Shown: positions 27,675 to 36,158 of the stretch, one piece after another
Numbering within the stretch: the stretch's first letter is position 1
Layout: the number at the start of each line of letters is the position of its first letter
Assembly: GCF_013280595.1 (NCBI RefSeq)
Contig: NZ_JAAATY010000028.1
Coordinates: 62,001 to 126,000, forward strand
From: Kibdelosporangium persicum
GTDB taxonomy: Bacteria > Actinomycetota > Actinomycetes > Mycobacteriales > Pseudonocardiaceae
Length of the DNA stretch: 64,000 bases
Direction of reading: 5' to 3'
Program-made: the position numbers and the translations under genes
The notes under the pieces: generated by a model
What the model was told of the DNA's origin: nothing
Database searches by the model: none
What the model saw: only the letters and a program-made list of their open reading frames with translations

Positions 27675-27791
27675 GGTCGCGGTTGCCGGCCGGTCCGTCG
27701 TTCCGGCCAGTGCGATGTCCGACTCGATGGCCCAACAGCAACGGACGGCATAGGCCTGGACGCCCCCCTCGAAACCATGGCGATCGACCAG

Positions 27792-27803
27792 CCGAATATT
27801 CGG
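27792..27803. promoter_or_regulatory. Palindrome CCGAATATTCGG in a divergent promoter
   Basis: A perfect 12-bp palindrome between the LuxR-type regulator (start 27674, minus) and the P-loop kinase (start 27842, plus). The AT-rich centre contrasts with the local GC content. Possible regulator binding site; no direct evidence. Confidence 0.45.
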
Positions 27804-27841
27804 GTGACAGTCTCCGGCCGGTTTGGGCAGGGTACTGGCCC

Positions 27842-28582
27842 GTGGACGACCCGGGCGAGCGTGACTGGCGGGTGCTGCTGCTGGGCGGCGCATCCGGCAG
27901 CGGCAAGAGCAGGCTCAGCTATCCGCTGGCCCGGCGATATCAGGTGCCGATCGTCGAAGTGGACGATCTGGTCCTCGCGGTGCAGCGGATGACCACCCCG
28001 GACCAGCAACCCATGGTGCACTACTGGGACACCCATCCAGATCCCGGCAGCCTGCCGGTCTCACACGTCGTGGAGTCACAGATCGCGGTCGCCGAGGCGC
28101 TGTGGCCGGCACTGGACGCGGTGATCGGCAACCACCTGGAGACCGGCACCCCGGTCATCATGGAGGGCGACTACCTGCTGCCCGCACTGGCCGCGCAGAG
28201 CTCGTTCGCCGGTCATGCGGCCAATGGCCATGTCCGCGCGGTGTTCCTGCACGAGCCCGACCCCGGCCAGGTGGTGGCCAACTACCTGCTGCGTGAACCG
28301 GACAAGGGCGAGCAGCGAACCCGGGCGCAGGGCAGCGTCCGCTACGGCGACTGGCTGGCCGCGCGGGCCCGCGAACACGGGATTCCGGTGATCGCCGCGC
28401 GACCGTGGGCGACCACGCTGAGCCGAGTGTGTGCCCTGCTGGACGAACCGGCGTCCGCACTCGGCACATCGGTACCATCGGCCGGAGTCGCGCAGGAGAA
28501 GTCCTCCCGGGCCACCGCCGGGAACTCCAGCCCGGGCACCGGAAACCGCGAGCTGCCCGAAAGGGAGCCGAACAGTGCCTGA
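27842..28582 (+). CDS. P-loop nucleoside/phosphate kinase-like ATPase
   Basis: 246 aa from GTG 27842 (GGCAGGG upstream). Walker A GGASGSGKSR lies near residue 20, followed by a uridine-kinase/2-phosphoglycerate-kinase-like core with VEVDDL and IMEGDYLLPAL. Substrate unknown. The C-terminal ~35 residues are Ser/Thr/Gly-rich and look disordered. It is followed immediately by a small open frame (start overlapping its stop region) and a DUF4157 gene, so these three may form one unit. Confidence 0.75.
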   Translation: MDDPGERDWRVLLLGGASGSGKSRLSYPLARRYQVPIVEVDDLVLAVQRMTTPDQQPMVHYWDTHPDPGSLPVSHVVESQIAVAEALWPALDAVIGNHLETGTPVIMEGDYLLPALAAQSSFAGHAANGHVRAVFLHEPDPGQVVANYLLREPDKGEQRTRAQGSVRYGDWLAARAREHGIPVIAARPWATTLSRVCALLDEPASALGTSVPSAGVAQEKSSRATAGNSSPGTGNRELPEREPNSA

Positions 28583-28703
28583 ACGGCACGTGTCGCGGGT
28601 GGTGGAATCGGTGCTGCACGGCGGGACACTCGGTGGGTGGGGACTCGATCGCCGGGTACCTCCCGGCAGCCGGACGACCCTCGCCTGCCCGAAGATCAGG
28701 TGA
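28575..28703 (+). CDS. Possible 42-aa leader/coupling peptide
   Basis: GTG 28575 sits 8 nt after a good GGGAG site inside the end of the kinase gene. The frame encodes 42 residues and ends with TGA 28701-28703, overlapping GTG 28700 in the frame of the DUF4157 protein (GTGA). The peptide (VPERHVSRVVESVLHGG...) matches nothing I know. It may serve translational coupling, or be the true N-terminus of the DUF4157 protein separated by a frameshift. Confidence 0.35.
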   Translation: MPERHVSRVVESVLHGGTLGGWGLDRRVPPGSRTTLACPKIR

Positions 28704-30457
28704 TCCAGGCGCGAGAGGCGGGGCCGGTCGCTGTGCCCGCGACGGTCGTCCAGCGTCAGCCCGCCCCGGACCTGCTGCGGTTGCAGCGCAGTGCCGGAAA
28801 CGGCGCGGTGCAGCGGTTGGTCGGCCCGGCCGAGCCCGAGTCGGCGGCGGAATGGCTCGCCGACGGCACCGAAACCGGTGATGGCCGGCAAGGCAAGGAC
28901 GCGTACCTGGCTGAACTGCGTCAGGCGATGACCGCGGCCGTGGACGAGGCGTTGGCCGGAACCGGCCGGCAGGCGGCCGACTGCCCGGCCTTGGCGCACT
29001 GGTTCACGCACTACGCCGGGCAGGACGCGGCGCACGTGGAGCGGGCCGTACGGCAGTACGCCCCGGAAACGGCGACCGCCGCCACCGCGAAGGACACGAT
29101 CCCGCTGGTGTGCTCACGGGTCGCCCGCGGGGTCAGTCGATGGGCCGAGACCGGCGAGGTGAAAGACGTGCCGCCCGAGCTGCTGGTCGCGAGTGCGGGC
29201 GTGGTCGCGCAAGCGCCTGAACAGTTGCCGGTCCAGCGGCTCGTCGACGCCGAGGCCCCCGAGTCGATCCAGGCGCGGCTGGGCACCGGGCGCCCGCTCG
29301 GCGCCGCTGGAACCCGGATCGGCGACGTGCTGGGTGTGGATGCCGGCGAGGTGCGGATCCACGACGACGCGAACGCCGCCACCCTGGCCGCGTCCCTGGG
29401 AGCTCGGGCGTTCACCATCGGCACTGACGTCGCGTTCGCGTCGGGGCAGTACCAGCCGGGAACACCGGTGGGCGACGCGATCCTCGCCCACGAACTGGCC
29501 CACGTGGCTCAGCAGAGCGGAAGTACCGGCACCGTGCCGGTGATGCGGGAAGCCACGTCGTCGGCGCTGGAGCACGACGCCGACCGGTCGGCGACGAGCG
29601 TGCTGCTGTCGATGCTCAGCCAGGCGAAGGACTGGGCCGGACAGCAGGCGATGCCACGGCTGAGGTCCGGGCTGCGGCTGCAACGCTGCGCGGCCGGGAA
29701 CACCCAGCAGGGTACGACGATCCCGTCGCCGGCCGCGTGCACCACTCCGACACTCGAGCAGTGGCAGGCCGGCCTGGCCGCGGCACGTGCCATCACCGAC
29801 GTGGACCAGCGGGGCGCGGCGATGACGGCGCTGGCACAACAGGCGGTGTGCACGCTGGGCATCACCGTGCACCAAGCCGGGAGTTCGCATCCGCGCGAGG
29901 AAGACCCCGCGGACTACCAGGCGACTCCCGTGCTGAACTTCGACGTCCGCCTCAACGACAAGACCCGCTGGCGGAACTCGAGACGTGCCGGACAGGGCCT
30001 GCGGACGAACGCCGGGCACAACTTCACCGACGGCCCGACGCACTACGCCATCATCGGCCCCGAGTCCCTGAAGGACACCAGCCCGCTGATCACGGCACAG
30101 TACGCACAGCACGAGCTGGAACTCGTGGCCAGAACCCCGCAGGAGGGGCAGGGCCCCGACGACCTGGAGTTGCTGACCTGGACCGAGGATTTCCGGCGCT
30201 ACTTCCACCAGTACGTGGCCACGATGCCCACGAACCGGCCGGGCTGGCACCCGTTGCTCCAGTACTACGACGCGGCCAACGCGGCCACCCGGACGCAGTC
30301 GATCGAGCGGATGACCGACTACTACAACAACCCGCCGGTCGCCGCCGACCAGGTCGGACAGTTCCGCCGGGCGTACCGGTCGTGGATGAGACTCCGCGCG
30401 GGAGCACAGATGATCACGGACCTGGAAGCGGCGCTTCCCCGGGAGCCGGCACAATGA
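28700..30457 (+). CDS. DUF4157-domain protein (HELAH metallopeptidase-like)
   Basis: 585 aa if started at GTG 28700; GTG 28637 would add 21 residues. An N-terminal Leu-Gln-Arg-Ser-Ala-Gly-Asn motif (LLRLQRSAGNGAVQRL) is the usual lead-in of this family. The DUF4157 domain spans ~190-280, with GDVLGVDAGEVRIHDD and the zinc-type HELAH at 264-268. The ~300-residue C-terminal part (VLNFDVRLNDKTRW, GPTHYAIIGPESL) has no recognised fold and may be the effector part. DUF4157 proteins often accompany extracellular contractile injection systems or act as delivered toxins; no such system is in the window. Confidence 0.75.
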   Translation: MIQAREAGPVAVPATVVQRQPAPDLLRLQRSAGNGAVQRLVGPAEPESAAEWLADGTETGDGRQGKDAYLAELRQAMTAAVDEALAGTGRQAADCPALAHWFTHYAGQDAAHVERAVRQYAPETATAATAKDTIPLVCSRVARGVSRWAETGEVKDVPPELLVASAGVVAQAPEQLPVQRLVDAEAPESIQARLGTGRPLGAAGTRIGDVLGVDAGEVRIHDDANAATLAASLGARAFTIGTDVAFASGQYQPGTPVGDAILAHELAHVAQQSGSTGTVPVMREATSSALEHDADRSATSVLLSMLSQAKDWAGQQAMPRLRSGLRLQRCAAGNTQQGTTIPSPAACTTPTLEQWQAGLAAARAITDVDQRGAAMTALAQQAVCTLGITVHQAGSSHPREEDPADYQATPVLNFDVRLNDKTRWRNSRRAGQGLRTNAGHNFTDGPTHYAIIGPESLKDTSPLITAQYAQHELELVARTPQEGQGPDDLELLTWTEDFRRYFHQYVATMPTNRPGWHPLLQYYDAANAATRTQSIERMTDYYNNPPVAADQVGQFRRAYRSWMRLRAGAQMITDLEAALPREPAQ

Positions 30458-31589
30458 GGTGCACCACGCCGTGGCGGCCAGGGGACAGCGCGCCGTCGCG
30501 CGCTTCCGGGTGGCGCACGCGGAGAATCGCACTGGCCACACCCGTGAGATCCACTGTGGACGCGCCGGACAGGCCGTAGTGGACGTGGTGGCCGGTGTCG
30601 TCGTGGATCGTGCCGACTGAGATCCGGACGCCGAGCGATGTGGTGCCGGCGACGCGCACTTCACCTGTCCGAACAGGGTTCTCGTGCAGCAGCGCGGCCA
30701 TTTCCGCGACATGGCACGGATGCGTGAACCCGGTCCGGCGCGCCACTCCAGGCAGCGCGAAGACCACGAGCACGGCGAGCGGCAGACCCGTGAATCCCGG
30801 CCCGGCGGGCAAAGCGCCGAGCAGGCCGGCCAGGGCGATCAGGAACGCGAGCACCAGGGTGAGCCACTGGTTGTGCGAGAGTCCCCGGAAATAGGGCCTG
30901 TGCAGATCACCACGAAGGTACTCGAGGACGAACCGGCCGACGCCGTACACCGAGACATACCAGGCGAAGGCCACACCCGGCGGGTATCCGGCGGTGACGA
31001 TACCGAGGCCGACGATGACGACGAGCAGCACCCAGAGTGCCTCGAACAACTGCACAGGCAGCAGGCGAACACCGGAATACGGCGCGAAGAACCCATCCTT
31101 GACGTGGCTCGGACCGTAACGCACACCCCACTGCGCGGGTCGCCCATGACAACAACCCACGAGCAGGCAGCCGGTACGGCCACACACCAGGAAACCGCCG
31201 ATGCCCAACGCGACCGCGTCGAGATATGCGAGGACCGGAAGGCCCAATGCCCACAGGACGCCGCCGCTCGCCGCCAACAGGGCGATCTCGTGGTGCAGGT
31301 ACACAAGCGTCTCCCGGCCGACCAGGACGGATGTGACCAAGGCGAGCGCGAGAAAGGTCATCACGCCGACAACCGCGAGCAGCACGACGACACCAGGAGA
31401 CAGGCCTCGGCAAGCGGCCACGAACTGGGACACCGCGACAGCGACCATCAACCCGGCTGTCCCGCACAGGCGGAACGCCGGGACGTCCCGGGCGAACAAC
31501 CGCACCCTGGTCCGGGCCAGACGATCGAGACCGGGATTGACCATGCCGAGCGGACCCGGCGTTCCCGGCCACGTCGACACCACCCGCAT
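30414..31589 (-). CDS. Prolipoprotein diacylglyceryl transferase (Lgt)-like membrane protein with C-terminal extension
   Basis: 391 aa, seven or more membrane segments. The Lgt-like core carries CGRTGCLLVGCCHGRP followed by GVRYG, a C-terminal VYGVGRFVLEYLRGD and an SHNQWL block. A soluble C-terminal domain of ~100 residues (GEVRVAGTTSLGVRIS...) is added. Family role: transfer of diacylglycerol to lipoprotein cysteines. Some members in actinobacteria are paralogues of unknown specificity, and this one is less canonical than housekeeping Lgt. It converges on, and overlaps by 44 bp, the DUF4157 gene. Confidence 0.75.
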   Translation of the reverse strand: MRVVSTWPGTPGPLGMVNPGLDRLARTRVRLFARDVPAFRLCGTAGLMVAVAVSQFVAACRGLSPGVVVLLAVVGVMTFLALALVTSVLVGRETLVYLHHEIALLAASGGVLWALGLPVLAYLDAVALGIGGFLVCGRTGCLLVGCCHGRPAQWGVRYGPSHVKDGFFAPYSGVRLLPVQLFEALWVLLVVIVGLGIVTAGYPPGVAFAWYVSVYGVGRFVLEYLRGDLHRPYFRGLSHNQWLTLVLAFLIALAGLLGALPAGPGFTGLPLAVLVVFALPGVARRTGFTHPCHVAEMAALLHENPVRTGEVRVAGTTSLGVRISVGTIHDDTGHHVHYGLSGASTVDLTGVASAILRVRHPEARDGALSPGRHGVVHLIVPAPGEAPLPGP

Positions 31590-31774
31590 CGACTCATTCT
31601 CCGTCCGGCCGCCGCGGGACCCGAGGTGCGGGACGCGGTCTTTCGGGCAGCGTCACCGGCCCTTCAGGCCCGCCGGACCGTGCTCCGGCGCGACAGCGAC
31701 GGCCGCGGCCAACACGACGACTGCATCACTTGACGCGCGGCGAGGACTTCGAGCGGCACGCGCCGGTGTCCGGC

Positions 31775-32854
31775 TCAAGAGGCGTTTTCCTCCTCCGATG
31801 GTTTCCTGACGGCGGACGTGCCGCTCTCGGCATCCCTGGCCACAACCTGCTGAGCGAAATCCGCCCACGCCTCTGCGCAGCGTCGCGCGGCATTGGCGAC
31901 AGCGCCGACGCAGTGCGCGGGCACCGCGTCGACATAGCGCTGCCACTGGTGCGTGCCCAGCATGCCGACCTCCAGCAGCCGGAGAATGTTCCGCCCTGCT
32001 TCGTTGAAGCGCATCGACGGGTCGCGCTTCAACTGGTCGAGGCCGAGTGCGTACCACGGCGGTGCTATCCGGACAGTCTCACGGTTGGCGTTACGGTGCC
32101 TGGTGGTGCCGTCCTTCGTCTTGTTCTCTGCTTGACGTTGCCTCGGCGGCACCGGATCGCTGCCAGCACGCAGCCGCTGCCGGACGTCGCGCGCGGTACC
32201 CACGGAGACGCCTGCCTTCCGAGCCACTTCCCGCAGACTGGCGTCCGGTCGTTCGGCGAACAGTTCACCGACGTGGCGGCGCGCTTCGGCCGGATTGAGT
32301 GGGCGTACGCGGCCGTCGCGGCCCATGCGCGCGCCGGACGACGTGTCGTCACTGTCCATCAGTCGTCGCAGGGAGGCCACGGTCTTGGCGGAGAGCCCGG
32401 TGACCGCTGCGATGGCGCGGTCCGACCACGCCGGATGGCTGGTGATGATCCGCTTGGCCGCGGCGTTCCGATCAGCCTGGGAGAGCGGGAAGCCGTGTGC
32501 CGCGTTCAGCCGGACTGCCAGGACAAAGGCGTCCTCGGCACTGCCTTCGAACAACAGGACGTCGATGTGCGTGTCTCCGCGCAACGCGGCGGCCCGCAGG
32601 CGGTGCATGCCGTCGATCACACGTGTCGTGGGGCGATGGACGATGATGGCGGGCAGGCGTTCCTCAACCGCGGCGAGTGCCTGGATGTGGGCGGCGTCCT
32701 CGCCGTTGATCCGTGGCGAGTCGGCGGACAGCAGTGTGTCGACCGGCATGGTCGATCGGCGGCATCCCGACAGTTCCGCATCGACCTTCTCGGCGGTGAG
32801 CCCGACGTCCCGCATCAGTTTCCGCTGTGCGACAGCGGTGTCTCTGGCCAGCAT
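31775..32854 (-). CDS. StrR-type ParB-domain pathway-specific regulator
   Basis: 359 aa. The N-terminal ParB-like domain has the StrR-family signature (LLSADSPRINGED, VVHRPTTRVIDGMHRLRAAALRGD, FEGSAEDAFVLAVRLNAAHG), then an HTH (SDRAIAAVTGLSAKTVASLRR) and GRDGRVRPLNPAEARRHVGEL. This is the arrangement of StrR, the activator of streptomycin genes, and of NovG/BldW-like regulators found in antibiotic clusters. It therefore points to a natural-product locus. A strong hairpin (33086-33124) separates it from the upstream biosynthetic-looking operon, so it has its own promoter in 32855-33080. Confidence 0.88.
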   Translation of the reverse strand: MLARDTAVAQRKLMRDVGLTAEKVDAELSGCRRSTMPVDTLLSADSPRINGEDAAHIQALAAVEERLPAIIVHRPTTRVIDGMHRLRAAALRGDTHIDVLLFEGSAEDAFVLAVRLNAAHGFPLSQADRNAAAKRIITSHPAWSDRAIAAVTGLSAKTVASLRRLMDSDDTSSGARMGRDGRVRPLNPAEARRHVGELFAERPDASLREVARKAGVSVGTARDVRQRLRAGSDPVPPRQRQAENKTKDGTTRHRNANRETVRIAPPWYALGLDQLKRDPSMRFNEAGRNILRLLEVGMLGTHQWQRYVDAVPAHCVGAVANAARRCAEAWADFAQQVVARDAESGTSAVRKPSEEENAS

Positions 32855-33155
32855 CGCAAAGCCCTCTCATCGTCCGCGTGAACAGGGCGGTAGTCCACGG
32901 TGCGCTCGTCGCCCGCATGGACACTGTGTCCGGAAGGGGCTCGAAGCCGGGCAGCTCGCGTCCATTGTGGACGTCGAGCGCCGGGCTCAGCCTTTGGTCC
33001 GGTCGAAGTTCTCGCTTCCCCATGAGCTTCGCGTGGGTCACTCTCGGTTCGTACTCAAGCGCTTTGCCGGTGGCCGACAAGCTGCGCAGGGCTGCGGATA
33101 CCCCTCGGGGTATCGCAGCCCTGCGATGTCGCGGACGCGGTGGACTGCTCGGCCG
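32855..33155. other. Intergenic region upstream of the StrR-type regulator
   Basis: 301 bp without a convincing gene. It contains the terminator hairpin 33086-33124 and, closer to the regulator, CGAAG (33005-33009) with CTTCG (33028-33032), a loose inverted pair that only faintly recalls StrR-type sites. Confidence 0.5.
33086..33124. terminator. Strong hairpin terminator after the oxygenase gene
   Basis: GCAGGGCTGCGGATACCCC (33086-33104) pairs with GGGGTATCGCAGCCCTGC (33107-33124) through 18 bp, with one bulged base and a two-base loop. It lies 32 bp past the stop of the oxygenase gene (33156) and marks the end of the minus-strand operon 40289-33156. Confidence 0.85.
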
Positions 33156-34238
33156 TCACCACCCTTCTGCTTCGGGCGATCGCGACGTAGTGAAAATGTC
33201 CCTTGTGGACGTCGGCGCTGTGCTCCGCCACGAGCTTTCCGCCACGTCCCAACTGTTCAGGACGTGCCCGTCCTGGGACCGATAGCGTCGTGAACGCCGC
33301 AGATCGGCCAGGACAAAGGTGCGCTGCAGCCAACGGTCGTAGCCGTCGTAGCGGGCGCGGAAAGCGGAACGGCCGTGAAGGGCGGAGCGGTTGTCCACCA
33401 CGACGAGGTCGCCAGGGGAGAGGTACACCGAAAGCGACACGGCCTCGCAGCAGTCGCGCAACCTCGCCAGGGCACTTCCGGCACGGCGGGTCATCGGCCG
33501 GGTGGCCACCAGATCGACTCTGATCTCGGGGTCGTCCTCGTGACCGTGCAGCACCGCATGCGGCACTCCCTCGGCGCCGGCCCTCGTGGCGAAGGACGGC
33601 GGCGGCTCGGTGACGAACTCCTCGGCCCACAGCGCCTCGCGAGTCCGGTCGTCGAGATAGGGAAGCAAGGCCCGCACTGACACGACACGCAGTCCCGCAC
33701 TGCCGTCCTGGTCGGCCCGCAGGCAGTTCAACAGCACGTAGTCCGGCCGATGCGCGTGAAAGGCGTTCTCGGTGTGGAACATCAGCGGGACGGAGCCGGC
33801 GTTGCTCTGTGACGTCTCTTTGTCGGGGACGGGAACCACATCCTGGACCAGGGCACCGGACTTCTCCGCCATGAAGGCCACCGGGTCGCCGAGGCCGCTG
33901 GCCACCATCATCAGCACGGCGGCCGGGCACGTCGCGGTTCGCTGCACGGAGTTGTCGGCGTTCGGAGTCGGCGGCAGGGGGTCTGACCCGAGCGGCAGGC
34001 CTCGCAGCAGCAACGTGCCGTGCCGCCCGGAGTCACGCCGGAACGTCCGGACGGCCTGACGCAGCATCGGAGGTGTCTCCTCCCAGGCTTCGCCGGCCGC
34101 GGCGACCCAGCCGACGTTGTCCACCCGTCCATCGGCACGCGTACACAACCGGCGCGCGACGCCTGCGAGCGCGTCGGACTCCTCCGTGCCCAACGTGACG
34201 ACGGTGATCTCCTCGTGAAGATCCAGCAGGACGCTCAC
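33156..34238 (-). CDS. Fe(II)/2-oxoglutarate oxygenase, VioC/AsnO-type (clavaminate synthase-like)
   Basis: 360 aa. The iron triad is visible: His155-x-Glu157 in MFHTENAFH and distal His288 in SALHGRSAF, with the 2-oxoglutarate-binding Arg just after (~294-296). RPDYVLLNCLRADQDG and YDRWLQRTFVLADLRRSR are typical of the amino-acid beta-hydroxylase subgroup (VioC, OrfP, AsnO) found in peptide-antibiotic clusters. Family reaction: hydroxylation of an amino acid such as Arg or Asn, free or bound; the substrate here is unknown. The start overlaps the WD40 gene stop (ATGA). Last gene of the azapteridine-like operon. Confidence 0.88.
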   Translation of the reverse strand: MSVLLDLHEEITVVTLGTEESDALAGVARRLCTRADGRVDNVGWVAAAGEAWEETPPMLRQAVRTFRRDSGRHGTLLLRGLPLGSDPLPPTPNADNSVQRTATCPAAVLMMVASGLGDPVAFMAEKSGALVQDVVPVPDKETSQSNAGSVPLMFHTENAFHAHRPDYVLLNCLRADQDGSAGLRVVSVRALLPYLDDRTREALWAEEFVTEPPPSFATRAGAEGVPHAVLHGHEDDPEIRVDLVATRPMTRRAGSALARLRDCCEAVSLSVYLSPGDLVVVDNRSALHGRSAFRARYDGYDRWLQRTFVLADLRRSRRYRSQDGHVLNSWDVAESSWRSTAPTSTRDIFTTSRSPEAEGW

Positions 34239-36115
34239 CGCTGATCACCCCCAGCAGCCGGGGCGCTGCGAAGCAGGTGCGGTCGCCTGGGCGCGCCCGG
34301 TGCCGGGTTGTGCGGCCAGGCATGGACACGTGCGTCCCAGCCGCCGGTGACCGGGATGTCGCCGAGCCAGTTCACCGAGCTGATCGCGTTGCCGTGTCCT
34401 TCAAGCCGTTCGATCCGGACGACTTGCCACGTCGTTGGGTCGAGGACCCAGATACGCGCCGTGAAATCGTAAGATCCGGTCAGCAGGACTGGTGCCCCGC
34501 CGGGTTGCCATGCGACGGCCTTCACGGACTCGTCGTGACCCACCAGGACCGCGAGCAGTTCGCCGGTGTTCAGGTCGTACACGCGAGCTGTACGGTCCCG
34601 GGAGACGGTGGCGAGCACCGTGCGGTTGCCAATGGTGGTCACGGAGCCGTCGTTGATGAGTTCGCCGTGCCCGGTGAAAGTGCGCTCGGTCCCACCTTCG
34701 CGGGTCACCAGGCAGGCCGTGCGATCCGTGGACATGGTGACGAGCCTGTCGTCCGTCAGCCAGACGACATCCTTGATGGCGCCGTCGTGCCCGTGGTAGG
34801 CGGAAACCTCGCGCAGGGTGTCACCGTTCCACTCATAGATGTCGAGCGTGCCCTCGTAGTCGGCGACCGCGAGCTGGTCACCGGACGGGGACCACGAGAC
34901 CCGGTTGACCGGATGGTGCCGCTGGACGAGGGCCAACGGGTGGCCGTCGGTGAGCCGCAGTACACCGATCTCACCGGAGAACGTCCCGTACGCCAAGACC
35001 TTCGGCGCCGTCGCCGGGAGGGCCACAGTGTTGACAAGGCTTCCGTTGCCCACGGGGAAGATCACGGCCGGCTCGGCGAGGTCACGCCAGACTCGGACAA
35101 TGCTGTCGTCACAGCCCGCGGCCACCAGCCCGCCACCGACACTCAGGTGGTTGACCCCTTGGGTCCCGGGCGCCTGGTCCACGGTCTGGTGGTTGTCGAA
35201 CGCCTCATCGTCGAGCGTCGCCGGAAGATCCAGCACCGCGGGCCGGGTGGAGATCGTGCCCGTGATCAGTGCCAGGCCATCGGACGAGAAGTCCAGGGAA
35301 CGCGGCCAGAGCTGGCTGCCGTACCAGCGGACCAAGCGTCGGCCCGAAGCAGCGTCCCAGAGGGACACCGTGCTGTCGTACGCGCCCACAGCCAGCCGGC
35401 TGCCATCCGGCGACCACGCCACCGACTTCACCGCGGCCGTGTACGGCCCCACCTTCGACAGCAACTCGCCTGCACTGGTCAGCAGGTGGACGTAGCCGTC
35501 GTCGCAGCTGACCGCCAGCCGTTCGCCGTCGGGTGCCCAGCGGCACATCTCAGCGTGGCCCACCTGCTGGAGTGTCTGGCGCAGGCTCCCGTCGGACTCC
35601 CAGATGCGGATCACGGCGTCCTCGCCGCACGTGGCCAGGACTCCCTCGGGTGATGCGTCGACGGACATGCAATGGTCGCTGTGGAAGAGAACGCGGTCGT
35701 CCAACCGTCCCGTGGCGGTGTCCCAGATCCGTCCCGTGCCGTCCTGCGAGACCGTGACCAGCGTCGAGTCGTCGATCCAGGCAAGGGAATTGAGGTCGTC
35801 AGGCTGCCGGGCCAGCACCTGGACCAGCTCGCCCGTGGCCACGTCCCAGATGCGGCAGGTCTTGTCCGCCGAGACGCTCGCCAGCCGCTTTCCGGCGGGG
35901 GAGAACCGAAGGCCGTTGACCAGGCGCTGGTGCTGGGCTGTCCATAGTGGACGACGGTGCTCCCGGTCCCACATCACGACCCTGCCGTCATAACCGCCGC
36001 TGACATAAAATCGGCCGTCCGGGCTGAACGCCACTGACGTCTGCGGGGAAGCGTGGGCCGCTGAATCGGCTTCCCCGGCCTCCGGTGACAGGTACGCGAC
36101 ATCGATGGGGAACAT
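34235..36115 (-). CDS. WD40 double-propeller protein, ToxC-like
   Basis: 626 aa from ATG 36115 (AAAGGAG site). The frame is open further upstream but that stretch overlaps the GTP cyclohydrolase gene in another frame. About 13-14 WD repeats are visible, each ending as in CRIWDVATG, GRIWDTATG, VSLWDAASG, VRVWRDLAE, ARVYDLNTG, ARIWVLDPT. That is enough for two seven-bladed propellers and leaves no other domain. Established knowledge: the toxoflavin operon (toxABCDE) of Burkholderia encodes a WD-repeat protein, ToxC, next to a GTP cyclohydrolase II (ToxB), exactly the neighbour here. Role in this pathway inferred. Confidence 0.82.
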   Translation of the reverse strand: MFPIDVAYLSPEAGEADSAAHASPQTSVAFSPDGRFYVSGGYDGRVVMWDREHRRPLWTAQHQRLVNGLRFSPAGKRLASVSADKTCRIWDVATGELVQVLARQPDDLNSLAWIDDSTLVTVSQDGTGRIWDTATGRLDDRVLFHSDHCMSVDASPEGVLATCGEDAVIRIWESDGSLRQTLQQVGHAEMCRWAPDGERLAVSCDDGYVHLLTSAGELLSKVGPYTAAVKSVAWSPDGSRLAVGAYDSTVSLWDAASGRRLVRWYGSQLWPRSLDFSSDGLALITGTISTRPAVLDLPATLDDEAFDNHQTVDQAPGTQGVNHLSVGGGLVAAGCDDSIVRVWRDLAEPAVIFPVGNGSLVNTVALPATAPKVLAYGTFSGEIGVLRLTDGHPLALVQRHHPVNRVSWSPSGDQLAVADYEGTLDIYEWNGDTLREVSAYHGHDGAIKDVVWLTDDRLVTMSTDRTACLVTREGGTERTFTGHGELINDGSVTTIGNRTVLATVSRDRTARVYDLNTGELLAVLVGHDESVKAVAWQPGGAPVLLTGSYDFTARIWVLDPTTWQVVRIERLEGHGNAISSVNWLGDIPVTGGWDARVHAWPHNPAPGAPRRPHLLRSAPAAGGDQR

Positions 36116-36158
36116 GCGGAACTCCTTTCGACGTGTGCCACTGTGCTTGCGCGGAAAT

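Noticed and set aside
26158..27906. 582-aa version of the dienelactone hydrolase
   Set aside because: The upstream part is antisense/out-of-frame sequence of the LuxR gene; ATG 26934 has a ribosome binding site and begins the hydrolase fold.
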